Source: Bacillus swezeyi (GTDB lineage: Bacteria; Bacillota; Bacilli; Bacillales; Bacillaceae). Taken from it: 64,000 nt of DNA. The notes under the pieces are model-generated. The model searched no databases, was not told the DNA's origin, and was given only the letters and a program-made list of their open reading frames with translations. The number at the start of each line of letters is the position of its first letter. Positions within the stretch are counted from its first letter, which is position 1. The position numbers and the translations under genes are program-made. Location of the stretch: positions 124,001 through 188,000 of the forward strand of contig NZ_MRBK01000014.1 in assembly GCF_001969815.1 (NCBI RefSeq), written 5' to 3'. Positions 7,074 to 15,939 of the stretch are shown here, piece by piece.

Positions 7074-9194
7074 CTATTCATTTGCTTCTTCTTCTATCTT
7101 GTCTTTATTTTTTTCGATTGTATTATTTTTGGCTTGTTTAGATTTCAGTTCAAAATACTTATCCAGCACTTTTCTGCCGATATCGTTCGTAATTGTATAT
7201 CTCTTGCTGTAATCATTATAAGCCCATGGAACAACTACGGAAATCGCAACCTCGGGGTTGTCGTAAGGCGCATAAGCAACAAGTGTTGTATTGTATGTGG
7301 ACTCTCCGGTTTTCGATTTGTCAGGTCCATCATAGAAAGACTGAGCCGTTCCCGTTTTACCGGCAGGTTTATATGTTGCAGAAGCAAATTGCCCAGCTGC
7401 CGTACCATTTGTCATGACTCGTTTGAATCCTTTTTGGACGGTTTCAATTTCTTCCTTGCTCATATCCACTCTGTTTAACACTTCAGGCTGCACCGACTCA
7501 GTGACGGCTCCAATGCCTTTTTTCGAATCAGGCTCTCTGATTTCCTTAACGATCCGGGGCTTCATCCGGTAGCCGTCGTTGGCAATCGTTGAGACATACT
7601 GCGCCAGTTGCAGCGGTGTATACGTATCATACTGACCGATGGCATAGTCGAGGAGGAAACCAGGCAGCCTTTGAGAGCCTTTGTATCCTGTTGCTTCATT
7701 CGGAAGGTCGATACCCGTTTTAACGCCCAGGCCGAATTGATTGAAATAATATCTGAATGTATCGAACGCTTCCGTGTTCAGATCAAGCGGCTGATGCGGC
7801 TTATACTGCCCCTTGCCGACAGCTATCGCTGTTTTAAACATAAACACGTTTGAAGACTGCTCAAGGGCTTTCTGGATGCCCAGAGTTCCCAAGTTGCTTG
7901 ACCATGATTTTTTCGGTTTACCTTTTCCAATATAAAGCGGTTCATCAAGAAAAGACGTATTTAAATTAATCGCTCCCGTTTGCAGACCCGTTAAAACGGT
8001 CGCTCCTTTGACAGCCGAACCCATTGCATATGAGGATGTCATCGTGCCAAGGGCATAGTCGTCCAGCTTTAATTTGCCGCCTTCGTTTTTAAGCTGCTTG
8101 CCGGCAATCGATAATACTTCGCCATTTCTAGGATCCATCATGACGACGAATGCGCGGTCGAGAAAAGGCGCGCTGTGCTGGGTTTTTGCCTTTTTCAGCT
8201 CATCCCCGATAATTTTTTCAATCTCTTTTTGCATCTCAACATCGATCGTTAACACCAAGTCTTTTCCGCTTTTTCCTTCTGAAACGACTTCTGTGTCGAC
8301 GACATTGCCTAATTGATCGGTAATATTTTTCACTTTCTCTTTTTGGCCCTGCAGCACATCTTCATATTCAGCTTCAAGATAGCTTTTTCCGACCCGGTCA
8401 TTCCGGTTATAGCCGAGCGACAAATAATGATCAAGCAGGTTTTTCGGCAGCCCCTCACTCGAGTCGGAAATGCTGCCGATCATCGTTCTGAGCAGCCCAT
8501 TGTAAGGATAATCGCGCTTCCAATCGGAAGTCACGTCCACACCCGGAAGCTCGTCAAGATGTTCGCTGACAACGGCCATTTCTTTTGCGGTTACACCTTT
8601 ATTTTTAATATATTGCGGTGTCAGCGCATAACCGGAATCCATCTCACGTTTGATCGCCAATATTTCCAAATCCTCGTCAGTTAATTCGTTCAGCACGTCT
8701 TCCGTAATTCTGTCAAGCTGAAGCTGATATAAATCATCTTCGGAGATTTTTCCGTCCTTAACTTTCTGGCGGTCCTGAGCGGTGATCAGTTTTTCAGCTT
8801 TTTTCGGCCTTGTTAAAATCCAGTAGTCCTTTTTATCCCGCTCCGTAATTTTATCAGTATCAACATCGATCATATCCGCCAGTTTTTTGGCCACTTTCAG
8901 CTTTTCCTTCTGTGAGGTTGACGATGTTCTTGTATATGTAACAGCATTAAGCGGTTTATTTTTTACGATGGTATTTAAGTTCCTGTCATATATTTTCCCT
9001 CTTGGGACGGTCGCAGAGACTTCTACTTCATCCTGTTTTTGGACTTCGTTTGTATAGTCTTCGCCAAACACGATCTGCACCATTCCAAGGCGCACGATCA
9101 CAGCTGTAAATATTAGAAACGCCATGAAAAACAATATATTCAGCCTGATTGGCAGCGACTTTCGTTTTTCAGTTTTCTGTTTCTTTTTCATCAT
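7074..9194 (-). CDS. pbpA: Class B penicillin-binding protein PBP2A
   Basis: A transpeptidase of about 706 residues that cross-links peptidoglycan during lateral wall elongation. It has one N-terminal membrane segment (LPIRLNILFFMAFLIFTAVIV), a PBP dimer domain (VPRGKIYDRN), and the three transpeptidase motifs: SAVK with the acylated Ser, SSN in ALEQSSNVFMF, and KTG in AGKTGTAQ. The C-terminal tail is strongly charged (KNKDKIEEEANE). I start at ATG 9194 because AAGAAGG lies 8 nt upstream; codons further 5' lack an SD. It is monocistronic between two hairpins. Confidence 0.93.
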   Translation of the reverse strand: MMKKKQKTEKRKSLPIRLNILFFMAFLIFTAVIVRLGMVQIVFGEDYTNEVQKQDEVEVSATVPRGKIYDRNLNTIVKNKPLNAVTYTRTSSTSQKEKLKVAKKLADMIDVDTDKITERDKKDYWILTRPKKAEKLITAQDRQKVKDGKISEDDLYQLQLDRITEDVLNELTDEDLEILAIKREMDSGYALTPQYIKNKGVTAKEMAVVSEHLDELPGVDVTSDWKRDYPYNGLLRTMIGSISDSSEGLPKNLLDHYLSLGYNRNDRVGKSYLEAEYEDVLQGQKEKVKNITDQLGNVVDTEVVSEGKSGKDLVLTIDVEMQKEIEKIIGDELKKAKTQHSAPFLDRAFVVMMDPRNGEVLSIAGKQLKNEGGKLKLDDYALGTMTSSYAMGSAVKGATVLTGLQTGAINLNTSFLDEPLYIGKGKPKKSWSSNLGTLGIQKALEQSSNVFMFKTAIAVGKGQYKPHQPLDLNTEAFDTFRYYFNQFGLGVKTGIDLPNEATGYKGSQRLPGFLLDYAIGQYDTYTPLQLAQYVSTIANDGYRMKPRIVKEIREPDSKKGIGAVTESVQPEVLNRVDMSKEEIETVQKGFKRVMTNGTAAGQFASATYKPAGKTGTAQSFYDGPDKSKTGESTYNTTLVAYAPYDNPEVAISVVVPWAYNDYSKRYTITNDIGRKVLDKYFELKSKQAKNNTIEKNKDKIEEEANE

Positions 9195-9221
9195 TTGCAT
9201 CACCTTCTTTAAATAAAGAAA

Positions 9222-9244
9222 AGACACCTTATGAAAAGGTGCCA
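9222..9244 (-). terminator. Terminator-like hairpin between yqgE and pbpA
   Basis: On the minus strand GGCACCTT pairs with AAGGTGTC (9243-9236 with 9230-9223) and is followed by TTTTCTTT. It ends yqgE transcription about 60 nt after the stop and lies just upstream of the pbpA SD. Confidence 0.7.
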
Positions 9245-9305
9245 AATATATTGTAAAGTTTTTTTCGGCATTTTTCTACTATTTTCACTTGGATTTAAAA
9301 ATGAA

Positions 9306-10592
9306 TTATCTTTTTCCTTCTAAAAAGTTAGGCTCCGCTGTTTGTTTATGCGGATCCTTTCCGACCGTTTCCCGGGCCGGCTCTGTCAAGCGAATATCTT
9401 TAATGAAATAATAAATCAGCGTATGGCCGGCGCCAAGCAGCACTAAAGAGGCCGGAATGCCTAAATCCTCTTTTAATAACGAAACAAGCAGCAAAAAAAC
9501 TAAAATGGAAATAATCCGCCCGATGTTTAAAAAAACCTCTCTTACGACAATATATTCAATTCTTGCCTTTCTCGCATACCTCGCTTTTCCTATGACATCA
9601 TACGTCAGCGATGAGTAAGGAACAAGCAGAATCGGATAGCCGATCGCAATGGCCACAGCGTAAAGCAGCAGTGTCACATAAGTCATATGAAACAAAATCA
9701 GGAAAAGGGCTCCAAATAAGACGAGACCGCCCATTAGAATGGCTTTTTTTCGCCCTCCTTTTTTAATGAACCTTGTCGCAAAATAGTAGGCAAAAAAAGA
9801 TACAGCCGAATTCACCAGTCCGAATTTTCCCAAGGCAAGCTCGCTTTTTGTCGTGATAAAGACAAAGACATTGATTAAAAAAACAAAAATCCCTTCTCGC
9901 AGCCCCTGGAAAAAGTGGGCATTGGTAATGCTGCGCCAGTTGGCATCCGAATTTCGCTCCGCCCAGATTTTTTTCAAAATATACCTGCCGCGCGATTCCC
10001 TTCTGCCTAAAAAGAAACTAGTGACGACGGCCACCGTGAACAAAGCCAGAGAAAGGCTGAAGATCACCGTATATCCGGTATTGTCGGCAAGTCTCGAAAT
10101 GACATAACCAGCGACGATCGGGCCGATCATGCCGGCGCCTGAGTTTAAAACGCCGAGAAAACCATTAAAAAAATCCCTTGTATCCGGTTCAGTGATTTCA
10201 AATGTCAGCACATTAAATGCAAGCCAATAAAACCCGTAGCCGATTCCGAGCACACCGCCAAGCAGGATCAGCCGTGATCCGGCATTTTCTCCCGCCAAAA
10301 GGACGGTTAGATAAAAGACGGCTAAAAAAGATACGCCGAACCTCAGAATAAAGACTCTGTCGATTTTCTTCGCCAAGCGACCGGCGAGCATAAAAGTCAA
10401 CGGCTGCATGACAACGATTGACAGATTGTAAATGGCCAAGTCAAAAAACTTTCCCGACTGCTTCCAGAGGTACACATTTACAAACGTATTTGAAAGCGCA
10501 ATGCTCAGCGAATAAAGGCCGCCGACAGTAAGCAAAAGCAGCAGATCTCTGTTTACTTCAACATCGCCTATAATGTTTTTGATTCTGCTCAT
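9306..10592 (-). CDS. yqgE: MFS-type membrane transporter YqgE
   Basis: About 428 residues with roughly twelve hydrophobic segments. The protein starts MSRIKNIIGDVEVNRDLLLLL at ATG 10592, preceded by AAGGGGAG. Between TM2 and TM3 it reads GRLAKKIDRVFILRFG, a variant of the MFS loop motif. Between the halves lies a basic loop (GRRESRGRYILKKIWAERNSD). The substrate is unknown; no lipid- or drug-specific motif stands out. It sits between sodA and pbpA as in B. subtilis. The sodA-yqgE gap carries a structured repeat element, so the two are probably transcribed separately, although I see no clear promoter. Confidence 0.85.
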   Translation of the reverse strand: MSRIKNIIGDVEVNRDLLLLLTVGGLYSLSIALSNTFVNVYLWKQSGKFFDLAIYNLSIVVMQPLTFMLAGRLAKKIDRVFILRFGVSFLAVFYLTVLLAGENAGSRLILLGGVLGIGYGFYWLAFNVLTFEITEPDTRDFFNGFLGVLNSGAGMIGPIVAGYVISRLADNTGYTVIFSLSLALFTVAVVTSFFLGRRESRGRYILKKIWAERNSDANWRSITNAHFFQGLREGIFVFLINVFVFITTKSELALGKFGLVNSAVSFFAYYFATRFIKKGGRKKAILMGGLVLFGALFLILFHMTYVTLLLYAVAIAIGYPILLVPYSSLTYDVIGKARYARKARIEYIVVREVFLNIGRIISILVFLLLVSLLKEDLGIPASLVLLGAGHTLIYYFIKDIRLTEPARETVGKDPHKQTAEPNFLEGKR

Positions 10593-10677
10593 AACTGACT
10601 CCCCTTTACTGATACACATTAGTCTGTCTCATCAAAAGTCAGTTATGTACTTGAGAACAAAAGAATCGAAAAACAAA

Positions 10678-10909
10678 AAAGGCCCGCTTTTCGCGGACCT
10701 TTCAGCGTGTTGACAAACCTTCGCATTCGTTGTCAGGCCTGTGCGTCGGTGCTCACGAATTCCAACATTCGCTCTGCTCCGATGCTCGCCCTTCCTAGAC
10801 TGCAAAGGTTTTCAATCACGCTGAGCTGAAAGGATGACAAAATCCTAAAACTTTAAACCGTTTTAGGATTTTGTCAACAATATGAAAGGCCCGCTTTTCG
10901 CGGACCTTT
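10678..10909. repeat. 182-bp structured non-coding element flanked by 25-bp direct repeats
   Basis: The same 25 bp (AAAGGCCCGCTTTTC then GCGGACCTTT) occurs at 10678-10702 and 10885-10909. Each copy is itself a hairpin. Between them lie 182 bp without coding capacity. Arms 10703-10725 and 10801-10823 are inverted repeats (18 of 23 matched), with an inner imperfect inverted repeat from about 10745 to 10793, so this part folds into one long hairpin. GTTGACAAA (10709-10717) and TTTTGTCAAC (10868-10877) are inverted near the ends. A 17-bp stem also lies at 10835-10876. Only copy 1 is followed on the minus strand by a T-run, so the pair looks like one sodA terminator split by an insertion. This resembles a MITE-like or REP-type intergenic element; I cannot name the family. 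Confidence 0.7.
10835..10876. terminator. 17-bp perfect stem-loop inside the repeat element
   Basis: TGACAAAATCCTAAAAC (10835-10851) is perfectly complementary to 10860-10876, with an 8-nt loop. It lacks a T-run, so it may be a structural or processing hairpin rather than a terminator. Confidence 0.55.
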
Positions 10910-10921
10910 TTGCAGCCTATA

Positions 10922-11530
10922 TTATTTTGCTTCGCTGTAAAGACGTGCTACTTCATCCCAATTCACGACATTCCAGAATGCTTTGATGTAGTCTGGACGG
11001 CGGTTTTGGTAATTTAGGTAATAAGCATGCTCCCATACATCAAGGCCTAAAATAGGCGTCTTGCCTTCTGAAAGCGGAGAATCCTGGTTTGGTGTGCTTG
11101 TGATTTCAAGCTCTCTATTGTTGACAACAAGCCATGCCCAGCCGGAGCCAAAGCGGCCTGCCGCAGCAGCAGCGAAGTCTTCTTTGAATTGATCAAAGCT
11201 GCCGAACTTTTTATCGATCGCTTCAGCCAATTCGCCGGAAGGAGCGCCGCCTCCGTTTGGTGAAAGAAGCGTCCAGAAAAGTGAATGGTTGGCGTGTCCG
11301 CCGCCATTGTTGCGGACCGCTGTGCGGATGCTTTCCGGAACAGCATCAAGGTTTGCTACAAGCTCTTCAACAGATTTGCTTTCGAGATCTTGTTTGCCTG
11401 CCACTGCATCGTTTAATTTTGTTACATATGTGTTATGGTGCTTCGTATGGTGAATGTTCATCGTTTCTTTGTCGATGTGCGGTTCTAACGCGTCGTAAGC
11501 ATAAGGTAGTTCTGGAAGTTTGTAAGCCAT
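10922..11530 (-). CDS. sodA: Manganese superoxide dismutase
   Basis: A 202-residue enzyme that dismutes superoxide to H2O2 and O2 in the cytoplasm. The start [20 protein letters not shown] is at ATG 11530 with AAGGAGG upstream. The metal ligands fall in [19 protein letters not shown] and the signature [11 protein letters not shown] (Asp and His). GGGHANHS and [12 protein letters not shown] fit Mn/Fe-SOD, and the family in Bacillus is Mn-type. Length equals B. subtilis SodA. It is monocistronic behind its own sigma-A promoter, and its terminator region is interrupted by the repeat element. Confidence 0.97.
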   Translation of the reverse strand: MAYKLPELPYAYDALEPHIDKETMNIHHTKHHNTYVTKLNDAVAGKQDLESKSVEELVANLDAVPESIRTAVRNNGGGHANHSLFWTLLSPNGGGAPSGELAEAIDKKFGSFDQFKEDFAAAAAGRFGSGWAWLVVNNRELEITSTPNQDSPLSEGKTPILGLDVWEHAYYLNYQNRRPDYIKAFWNVVNWDEVARLYSEAK

Positions 11531-11594
11531 TATCAATTCCTCCTTAAAGTTGTATGTATTGAAATGCCGCCATTTAGCAAGCCTTTCCTATTTC

Positions 11595-11623
11595 AATTTA
11601 TCAAAAGAAAGGGCTTGTTTCAA
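11595..11623 (-). promoter_or_regulatory. sigma-A promoter of sodA
   Basis: On the minus strand TTGAAA (11623-11618), 17-bp spacer, TAAATT (11600-11595), about 70 nt before the sodA ATG. Confidence 0.65.
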
Positions 11624-11711
11624 TGATAATGCTCACAAAATGATCACAAATCATTTCAGCGGACATACTAAACTTTAACCTTTCCCTCTTTATTTTAAAC
11701 ATCATTCGGCA

Positions 11712-12197
11712 TTATTTTAAAACCGCAAATAAAAAGTAGCCGATCATGATCAGCTGAATCACGCCTTTTGCAAACACGCCCGAGATGAAGCCGATCAGTG
11801 AACCGACTCCTATTTTGGCCGCGGTTTTGATGTCTTTTCGATGGACGATCATCTCCCCTGCCAATGCTCCGATGAACGGGCCGAGAATAATGCCAGCCAC
11901 AGGGATCACAAACGGCCCGATGAGAAGCCCGATCGTGCTGCCCCATATCGCCGCCCTGCTGCCGCCGAAACGTTTAATCCCGAGAAGGTTTGTGATGTAG
12001 TCGGCCGCAAACAAAACAGCGGTAAAAACCCCTTCGATAATCCAAAATATGTATGAGTAATGCCCGAATGTAAATAAAAATCCATACAATATAAATCCGG
12101 CAACGATAAAAACGACACTCGGAATGATTGGATAGACGAGGCCGACAAAAGCAATTCCAAACATTGCCGCAATGATGAGCCAGTATAAAATGTCCAT
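11712..12197 (-). CDS. yqgC: YqgC, DUF456 membrane protein
   Basis: A 161-residue hydrophobic protein with about five membrane segments and short loops. It has the glycine-rich repeats [21 protein letters not shown] and [16 protein letters not shown], characteristic of DUF456. A basic cytoplasmic loop ([11 protein letters not shown]) lies before the last two helices. ATG 12197 has a GGAGGTGAT SD. No transport or enzymatic activity is established for the family. Its position beside sodA and divergent from yqgB is conserved in B. subtilis. Confidence 0.85.
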   Translation of the reverse strand: MDILYWLIIAAMFGIAFVGLVYPIIPSVVFIVAGFILYGFLFTFGHYSYIFWIIEGVFTAVLFAADYITNLLGIKRFGGSRAAIWGSTIGLLIGPFVIPVAGIILGPFIGALAGEMIVHRKDIKTAAKIGVGSLIGFISGVFAKGVIQLIMIGYFLFAVLK

Positions 12198-12276
12198 TCC
12201 AGATCACCTCCAATCATGATGATGGTTTTTATTATACCTTATTTTTTTCAGGAACACTCTTTCCGGCATAAGTTCC

Positions 12277-12305
12277 TTGTGTTCATTCTTTCCTGACGAT
12301 ACAAT
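12277..12305 (+). promoter_or_regulatory. Candidate sigma-A promoter of yqgB
   Basis: TTGTGT (12277-12282), 17-bp spacer, TACAAT (12300-12305), 39 nt before the yqgB ATG. Confidence 0.6.
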
Positions 12306-12343
12306 AATGCAGATACACTATATAAATAGGAAGTGAAAACCGA

Positions 12344-13102
12344 ATGAATTTATTCCAGCAGTTTTACAAAAGTACATATTCGACTCCTGCGATTGCTAAA
12401 ACGCGATTTCAGGGAATAGGAAAAACCATTTTATATGTGTTTTTACTGAGCGTCATTGCCGCTCTTCCAAACCTTTACCACATGAGCAGCGGTGTCGTGA
12501 AGACAATGAACAGCTTTCAATCTGCTGTTCAAGAAATTCCCGATTTCACCATTAAAGACGGCTCACTGCACACAGATGCACAGAAAGCGACTGAATCACA
12601 GTCATTCGGATTTGTTATTGTCTTTGATCCGACCGACTCTTATGGAACAAAACAGATTAAAGACAAGCAGAATTCCGTCGGTATTCTGAAAGATAAGTTC
12701 GTCATCGCCATAGACGGACAAGTCCAGGAAATGCCGTATACGATGCTGCCCGAGGAAATGACAAAACAGGACATCCTGACGCTAGTCGAACAAAATAAAT
12801 CCGTGATTGTCCCGGTATTGTGCATCCTGTTGTTCTTGGCAACCGCGGCGGGCAAATTTATCGATGTCACAGTGCTTGCCGTGATCGGATTATTGGTTCG
12901 AAACGGACTGAAGAAAAAGCTTGCTTATAAGCAGCTTTGGGTCATGTCGGCATATTCCATCACACTGGCGACTGTCTTTTTTGCGATTATGGACAGCCTG
13001 CAAGCGGTAGTTCCGAGTGAATTTTTATTAAATTGGGCTGTCAATTTCATCATGCTGTTTCTTGCCATTAAAGAAACACCGTCACAAAAAACGACAGGAT
13101 AA
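12344..13102 (+). CDS. yqgB: YqgB, DUF1189 membrane protein
   Basis: A 252-residue protein with four or five hydrophobic segments. A first helix ([20 protein letters not shown]) is followed by an extracytoplasmic domain of about 110 residues, then three closely spaced helices in the C-terminal half. The start [21 protein letters not shown] with its FxG pattern and the domain layout match DUF1189, of unknown function. SD is AGGAAGTG. In B. subtilis yqgA follows; here the next gene is yqfZ, so yqgA is missing from this locus. Confidence 0.82.
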   Translation: MNLFQQFYKSTYSTPAIAKTRFQGIGKTILYVFLLSVIAALPNLYHMSSGVVKTMNSFQSAVQEIPDFTIKDGSLHTDAQKATESQSFGFVIVFDPTDSYGTKQIKDKQNSVGILKDKFVIAIDGQVQEMPYTMLPEEMTKQDILTLVEQNKSVIVPVLCILLFLATAAGKFIDVTVLAVIGLLVRNGLKKKLAYKQLWVMSAYSITLATVFFAIMDSLQAVVPSEFLLNWAVNFIMLFLAIKETPSQKTTG

Positions 13103-13198
13103 ACGATGCCCTAATTGGTTGGTGCTTCATTTTGTTGTCATGTTAAAAAGAGGACAAGCGTAAAATAGTAAAAAATGAATGAAATGGGGACAAGTTTA

Positions 13199-13504
13199 AT
13201 GAAGCGTATTATCGTGTTCCTTTCCATTTTGCTAACCTTGTTCATTGTTTACTATGACTTGAAATCAGGCACCATCCCGCCAAATGCTCTGCCTGTATCG
13301 ACTATGGCAGCGGAAGCTCCCGCAGACAGCCTCCAATATAAGACTGTCACCGTCAAACCCGGCCAGACAGTCTTTTCAATCATCGGACAAAAACATATTC
13401 CCGCAGACCAAATCGCCGAAGACTTTGAAGCGCTTAATCCGAAAGTAAAGGCGGGCAGCATTCAGGCCGGGGCTACCTACAAGTTCCCCGTTTATCCGGA
13501 TTGA
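13199..13504 (+). CDS. yqfZ: YqfZ, membrane-anchored LysM protein
   Basis: A 101-residue protein with an N-terminal membrane anchor or uncleaved signal (MKRIIVFLSILLTLFIVYY), a short linker, and one C-terminal LysM-type domain. The domain begins YKTVTVKPGQTVFSIIGQKH and ends FEALNPKVKAGSIQAGATYKFPVY. LysM domains bind peptidoglycan glycan chains, so the protein likely faces the wall or spore cortex. I chose ATG 13199 because GGGGA (13186-13190) sits 8 nt upstream; the ATG at 13175 has no SD. Confidence 0.82.
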   Translation: MKRIIVFLSILLTLFIVYYDLKSGTIPPNALPVSTMAAEAPADSLQYKTVTVKPGQTVFSIIGQKHIPADQIAEDFEALNPKVKAGSIQAGATYKFPVYPD

Positions 13505-13515
13505 ACGTTAATTTC

Positions 13516-13545
13516 TTGTCAGTTTAATGAACGGGCTGTTACAAT
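13516..13545 (+). promoter_or_regulatory. sigma-A promoter of ispG
   Basis: TTGTCA (13516-13521), 18-bp spacer, TACAAT (13540-13545), starting 12 bp after the yqfZ stop. The leader to the ispG GTG is about 65 nt. Confidence 0.65.
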
Positions 13546-13617
13546 AAGACTTGTAAACGATTTGGTATAAGAAAAGGAGCAGCCGGCTCCAGAATTATAC
13601 TTAAGGAGCGAATTCAA

Positions 13618-14730
13618 GTGAGTGAAATCACACATCGTACAAAAACGCGCCCTGTTAAAGTGGGGCCGTTAACAATAGGCGGCAATAATGAAGTCGTCAT
13701 TCAAAGCATGACAACAACCAAAACGCATGATGTCGAGGCAACGGTCGCTGAGATCAACAGGCTTGCTGAAGCCGGGTGCCAAATCGTCCGGGTTGCCTGT
13801 CCGGATGAACGGGCGGCCGACGCCATTCCTGAAATTAAAAAACGAATATCCATTCCGCTTGTCGTGGATATTCATTTCAACTATAAACTCGCCTTGAAAG
13901 CGATTGAAGGCGGAGCCGATAAAATCCGCATTAACCCGGGGAATATCGGCCGCCGTGAAAAAGTCGAGGCTGTCGTCAATGCCGCGAAGGAAAAAGGCAT
14001 TCCAATCCGCATCGGTGTCAACGCAGGCTCTCTTGAAAAGCGGATTCTTGAGAAATATGGTTATCCGACAGCGGACGGCATGGTAGAAAGCGCCCTCCAT
14101 CACATCAAAATTCTTGAGGATCTGGATTTTCATGATATCATCGTCAGCATGAAGGCTTCAGATGTCAACCTGGCCATTGAGGCTTATGAAAAAGCGGCAA
14201 AAGCATTTGATTATCCGCTTCATTTAGGGATCACAGAATCCGGGACATTGTTTGCCGGAACGGTTAAAAGCGCCGCCGGTCTTGGCGCAATACTCTCCAA
14301 AGGCATTGGCAACACCCTTCGCATTTCTTTAAGTGCAGACCCGGTTGAAGAAGTGAAAGTGGCAAGAGAATTGCTGAAATCCTTCGGTCTTGCATCCAAT
14401 GCGGCGACATTGATATCCTGCCCGACCTGCGGGCGGATCGAAATCGATTTGATCAGCATCGCAAATGAAGTCGAAGAATATATCGCAAAAGTTAAGGCGC
14501 CGATCAAAGTCGCGGTACTCGGCTGTGCTGTAAACGGTCCTGGTGAAGCCCGTGAAGCGGATATCGGCATCGCAGGCGCCCGCGGCGAAGGTCTTCTTTT
14601 CCGCAAAGGGGAAATCGTAAGAAAAGTACCTGAGGAAACAATGGTAGAAGAGCTGAAGAAAGAAATCGACAAGCTTGCCGAAGAACACTATGCCAAACAA
14701 GAAGCTGAAAAACAAAAATTAAACACATGA
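13618..14730 (+). CDS. ispG: (E)-4-hydroxy-3-methylbut-2-enyl-diphosphate synthase IspG
   Basis: A 370-residue iron-sulfur enzyme of the MEP isoprenoid pathway, converting ME-cPP to HMBPP. It has a TIM-barrel start ([21 protein letters not shown]) and a C-terminal domain carrying the three [4Fe-4S] cysteines in SCPTCGR and [12 protein letters not shown]. The start is GTG with AAGGAG 9-10 nt upstream. The downstream enzyme IspH is encoded about 8 kb away at 22670, so the last two MEP steps are encoded in one chromosomal neighbourhood. Confidence 0.96.
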   Translation: MSEITHRTKTRPVKVGPLTIGGNNEVVIQSMTTTKTHDVEATVAEINRLAEAGCQIVRVACPDERAADAIPEIKKRISIPLVVDIHFNYKLALKAIEGGADKIRINPGNIGRREKVEAVVNAAKEKGIPIRIGVNAGSLEKRILEKYGYPTADGMVESALHHIKILEDLDFHDIIVSMKASDVNLAIEAYEKAAKAFDYPLHLGITESGTLFAGTVKSAAGLGAILSKGIGNTLRISLSADPVEEVKVARELLKSFGLASNAATLISCPTCGRIEIDLISIANEVEEYIAKVKAPIKVAVLGCAVNGPGEAREADIGIAGARGEGLLFRKGEIVRKVPEETMVEELKKEIDKLAEEHYAKQEAEKQKLNT

Positions 14731-14736
14731 CATACA

Positions 14737-14767
14737 AAAAGCTTGACGGAAATCCGTCAAGCTTTTC
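14737..14767. terminator. Bidirectional terminator ispG / yqfX
   Basis: AAAAGCTTGACGG and CCGTCAAGCTTTT pair between 14737 and 14766, between convergent genes. Confidence 0.9.
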
Positions 14768-14769
14768 TG

Positions 14770-15147
14770 TTAGAAAAATGGTGCTATAAATATGCCAAGC
14801 ACGAGAGAAACTGCACCGATACCCATCGCCCAGGCTCCTAAGCCAGCTGCTCCTTGTCTTCTGGCTATATAACCGACAATGATCCCTGCAATTCCCAACA
14901 GTACAGGAAGCATGAACAAAGAAATAATCGAAAGCGCTAAGGCGATATATCCGGTTACACGTCCGCCAGCTACATTGGCATCATCATTGCCCGCTTCACC
15001 ATTGCGGCCATTTTCCGCGCGATACGGCTGCGGCGCAACTTCTGCTGCTGTTTCTTCTAAAAATTCATCATTATCTAAAGTCGCATCGACTAAATCAGCA
15101 TCATAACCGTTGCGGCCACGATCTTGAACTTTTCGTTCCTTTTCCAT
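14770..15147 (-). CDS. yqfX: YqfX, small membrane protein
   Basis: A 125-residue protein with a charged, Asn/Glu-rich N-terminal half (residues 1-65) and a C-terminal pair of hydrophobic segments with small-residue packing (GYIALALSIISLFMLPVLLGIAGIIVGYIARRQG, AWAMGIGAVSLVLGIFI). That resembles DUF4190-type membrane hairpins. ATG has GGGGGGA upstream. B. subtilis YqfX has similar length and location. A minus-strand TGAATT at about 18 bp from CTATAA upstream vaguely resembles a forespore sigma-F/G promoter, but I do not rely on it. Function is unknown. Confidence 0.78.
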   Translation of the reverse strand: MEKERKVQDRGRNGYDADLVDATLDNDEFLEETAAEVAPQPYRAENGRNGEAGNDDANVAGGRVTGYIALALSIISLFMLPVLLGIAGIIVGYIARRQGAAGLGAWAMGIGAVSLVLGIFIAPFF

Positions 15148-15224
15148 TCGTTATCCCCCCTCTTTAGTCCATAAAGGAGCATTTATAGTTTAAGCATTCC
15201 GGAGCTAATTCATGTTTGCTAAAC

Positions 15225-15252
15225 TTTACTGTAATTGTTAAAAGTTTATGAT
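15225..15252 (+). promoter_or_regulatory. Candidate sigma-A promoter of yqfW
   Basis: TTTACT (15225-15230), 16-bp spacer, TATGAT (15247-15252), 34 nt before the yqfW ATG. Confidence 0.5.
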
Positions 15253-15285
15253 ACACTGAAGGAATGGATGATAAGGAGTGTGGAC

Positions 15286-15870
15286 ATGTTACATTTAGGA
15301 ATCGATATTGATGGAACGATCACAGCCCAGGATACTTTTGTTCCCTACTTAAACGAGTCATTCAGCCTTTCCATCACATTGGAAGATATAAAAGACTATG
15401 ACTTGACAAAAATTTTGAACATTTCCGATGGAGATTTTTGGGAATGGATGAATGAGAACGAACCGCGCATCTATCAGGAAGCATTGCTTGCAGAATACGC
15501 CAAACAGACGCTTGATGAGCTGAAAAATCAGCACAAACTGATATATATTACAGCGAGAAGACGCCACCTTGAAAATATTACATTTGACTGGTTTCACAAA
15601 AAAGACGTTCATTACGACCATATTGAACATGTCGGCGGCCATGATAAACTGGAAGCCGTGTTTAAACATAAAATTGATGTTTTCTTTGAAGATCACCATG
15701 GAAATGCTACAATGATCGCTAAAGAAGCCAATATCCCCGTCCTGCTGTTCAATACGCCTTACAATCAGCTGCCGACCGATTCAAACATTATCAGAGTCAA
15801 CAGCTGGCATGAAGCAGCAGACTGGCTCAGGAAAAACGAGAAGTCCATTGAAACCGCAAAAAGCATGTAA
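15286..15870 (+). CDS. yqfW: YqfW, HAD-type putative nucleotidase
   Basis: A cytoplasmic protein of about 194 residues starting MLHLGIDIDGTITAQDTF. DxDGT is HAD motif I, with nucleophile Asp and acid/base Asp. Motif II is in IYITARR, and the motif IV acidic pair lies in VFFEDHHGNA. This is the 5'(3')-deoxyribonucleotidase-like branch, so a phosphomonoester of a nucleotide is the likely substrate, unproven. I selected ATG 15286, which has AAGGAG upstream; earlier in-frame codons lack an SD. The stop codon lies inside the terminator stem. Confidence 0.85.
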   Translation: MLHLGIDIDGTITAQDTFVPYLNESFSLSITLEDIKDYDLTKILNISDGDFWEWMNENEPRIYQEALLAEYAKQTLDELKNQHKLIYITARRRHLENITFDWFHKKDVHYDHIEHVGGHDKLEAVFKHKIDVFFEDHHGNATMIAKEANIPVLLFNTPYNQLPTDSNIIRVNSWHEAADWLRKNEKSIETAKSM

Positions 15871-15889
15871 ACGCCTTACATGCTTTTTT
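15859..15889 (+). terminator. yqfW terminator, overlapping its stop codon
   Basis: AAAAGCATGTAA (15859-15870) pairs with TTACATGCTTTT (15876-15887). The TAA stop is the inner end of the 5' arm. Confidence 0.85.
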
Positions 15890-15900
15890 GCAATAAAAAA

Positions 15901-15932
15901 CCGGTGCGATGAATCACCATCCATCGCACCGG
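15901..15932 (-). terminator. Terminator of the znuC-znuB-zur operon
   Basis: CCGGTGCGATG (15901-15911) pairs with CATCGCACCGG (15922-15932). A minus-strand T-run follows at 15895-15900. Confidence 0.88.
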
Positions 15933-15939
15933 ATAAGTT

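Noticed and set aside
9242-9278. Promoter for pbpA at TACAAT (minus, 9255-9250)
   Set aside because: The corresponding -35 (GTAGAA) is too far from consensus to support a call.
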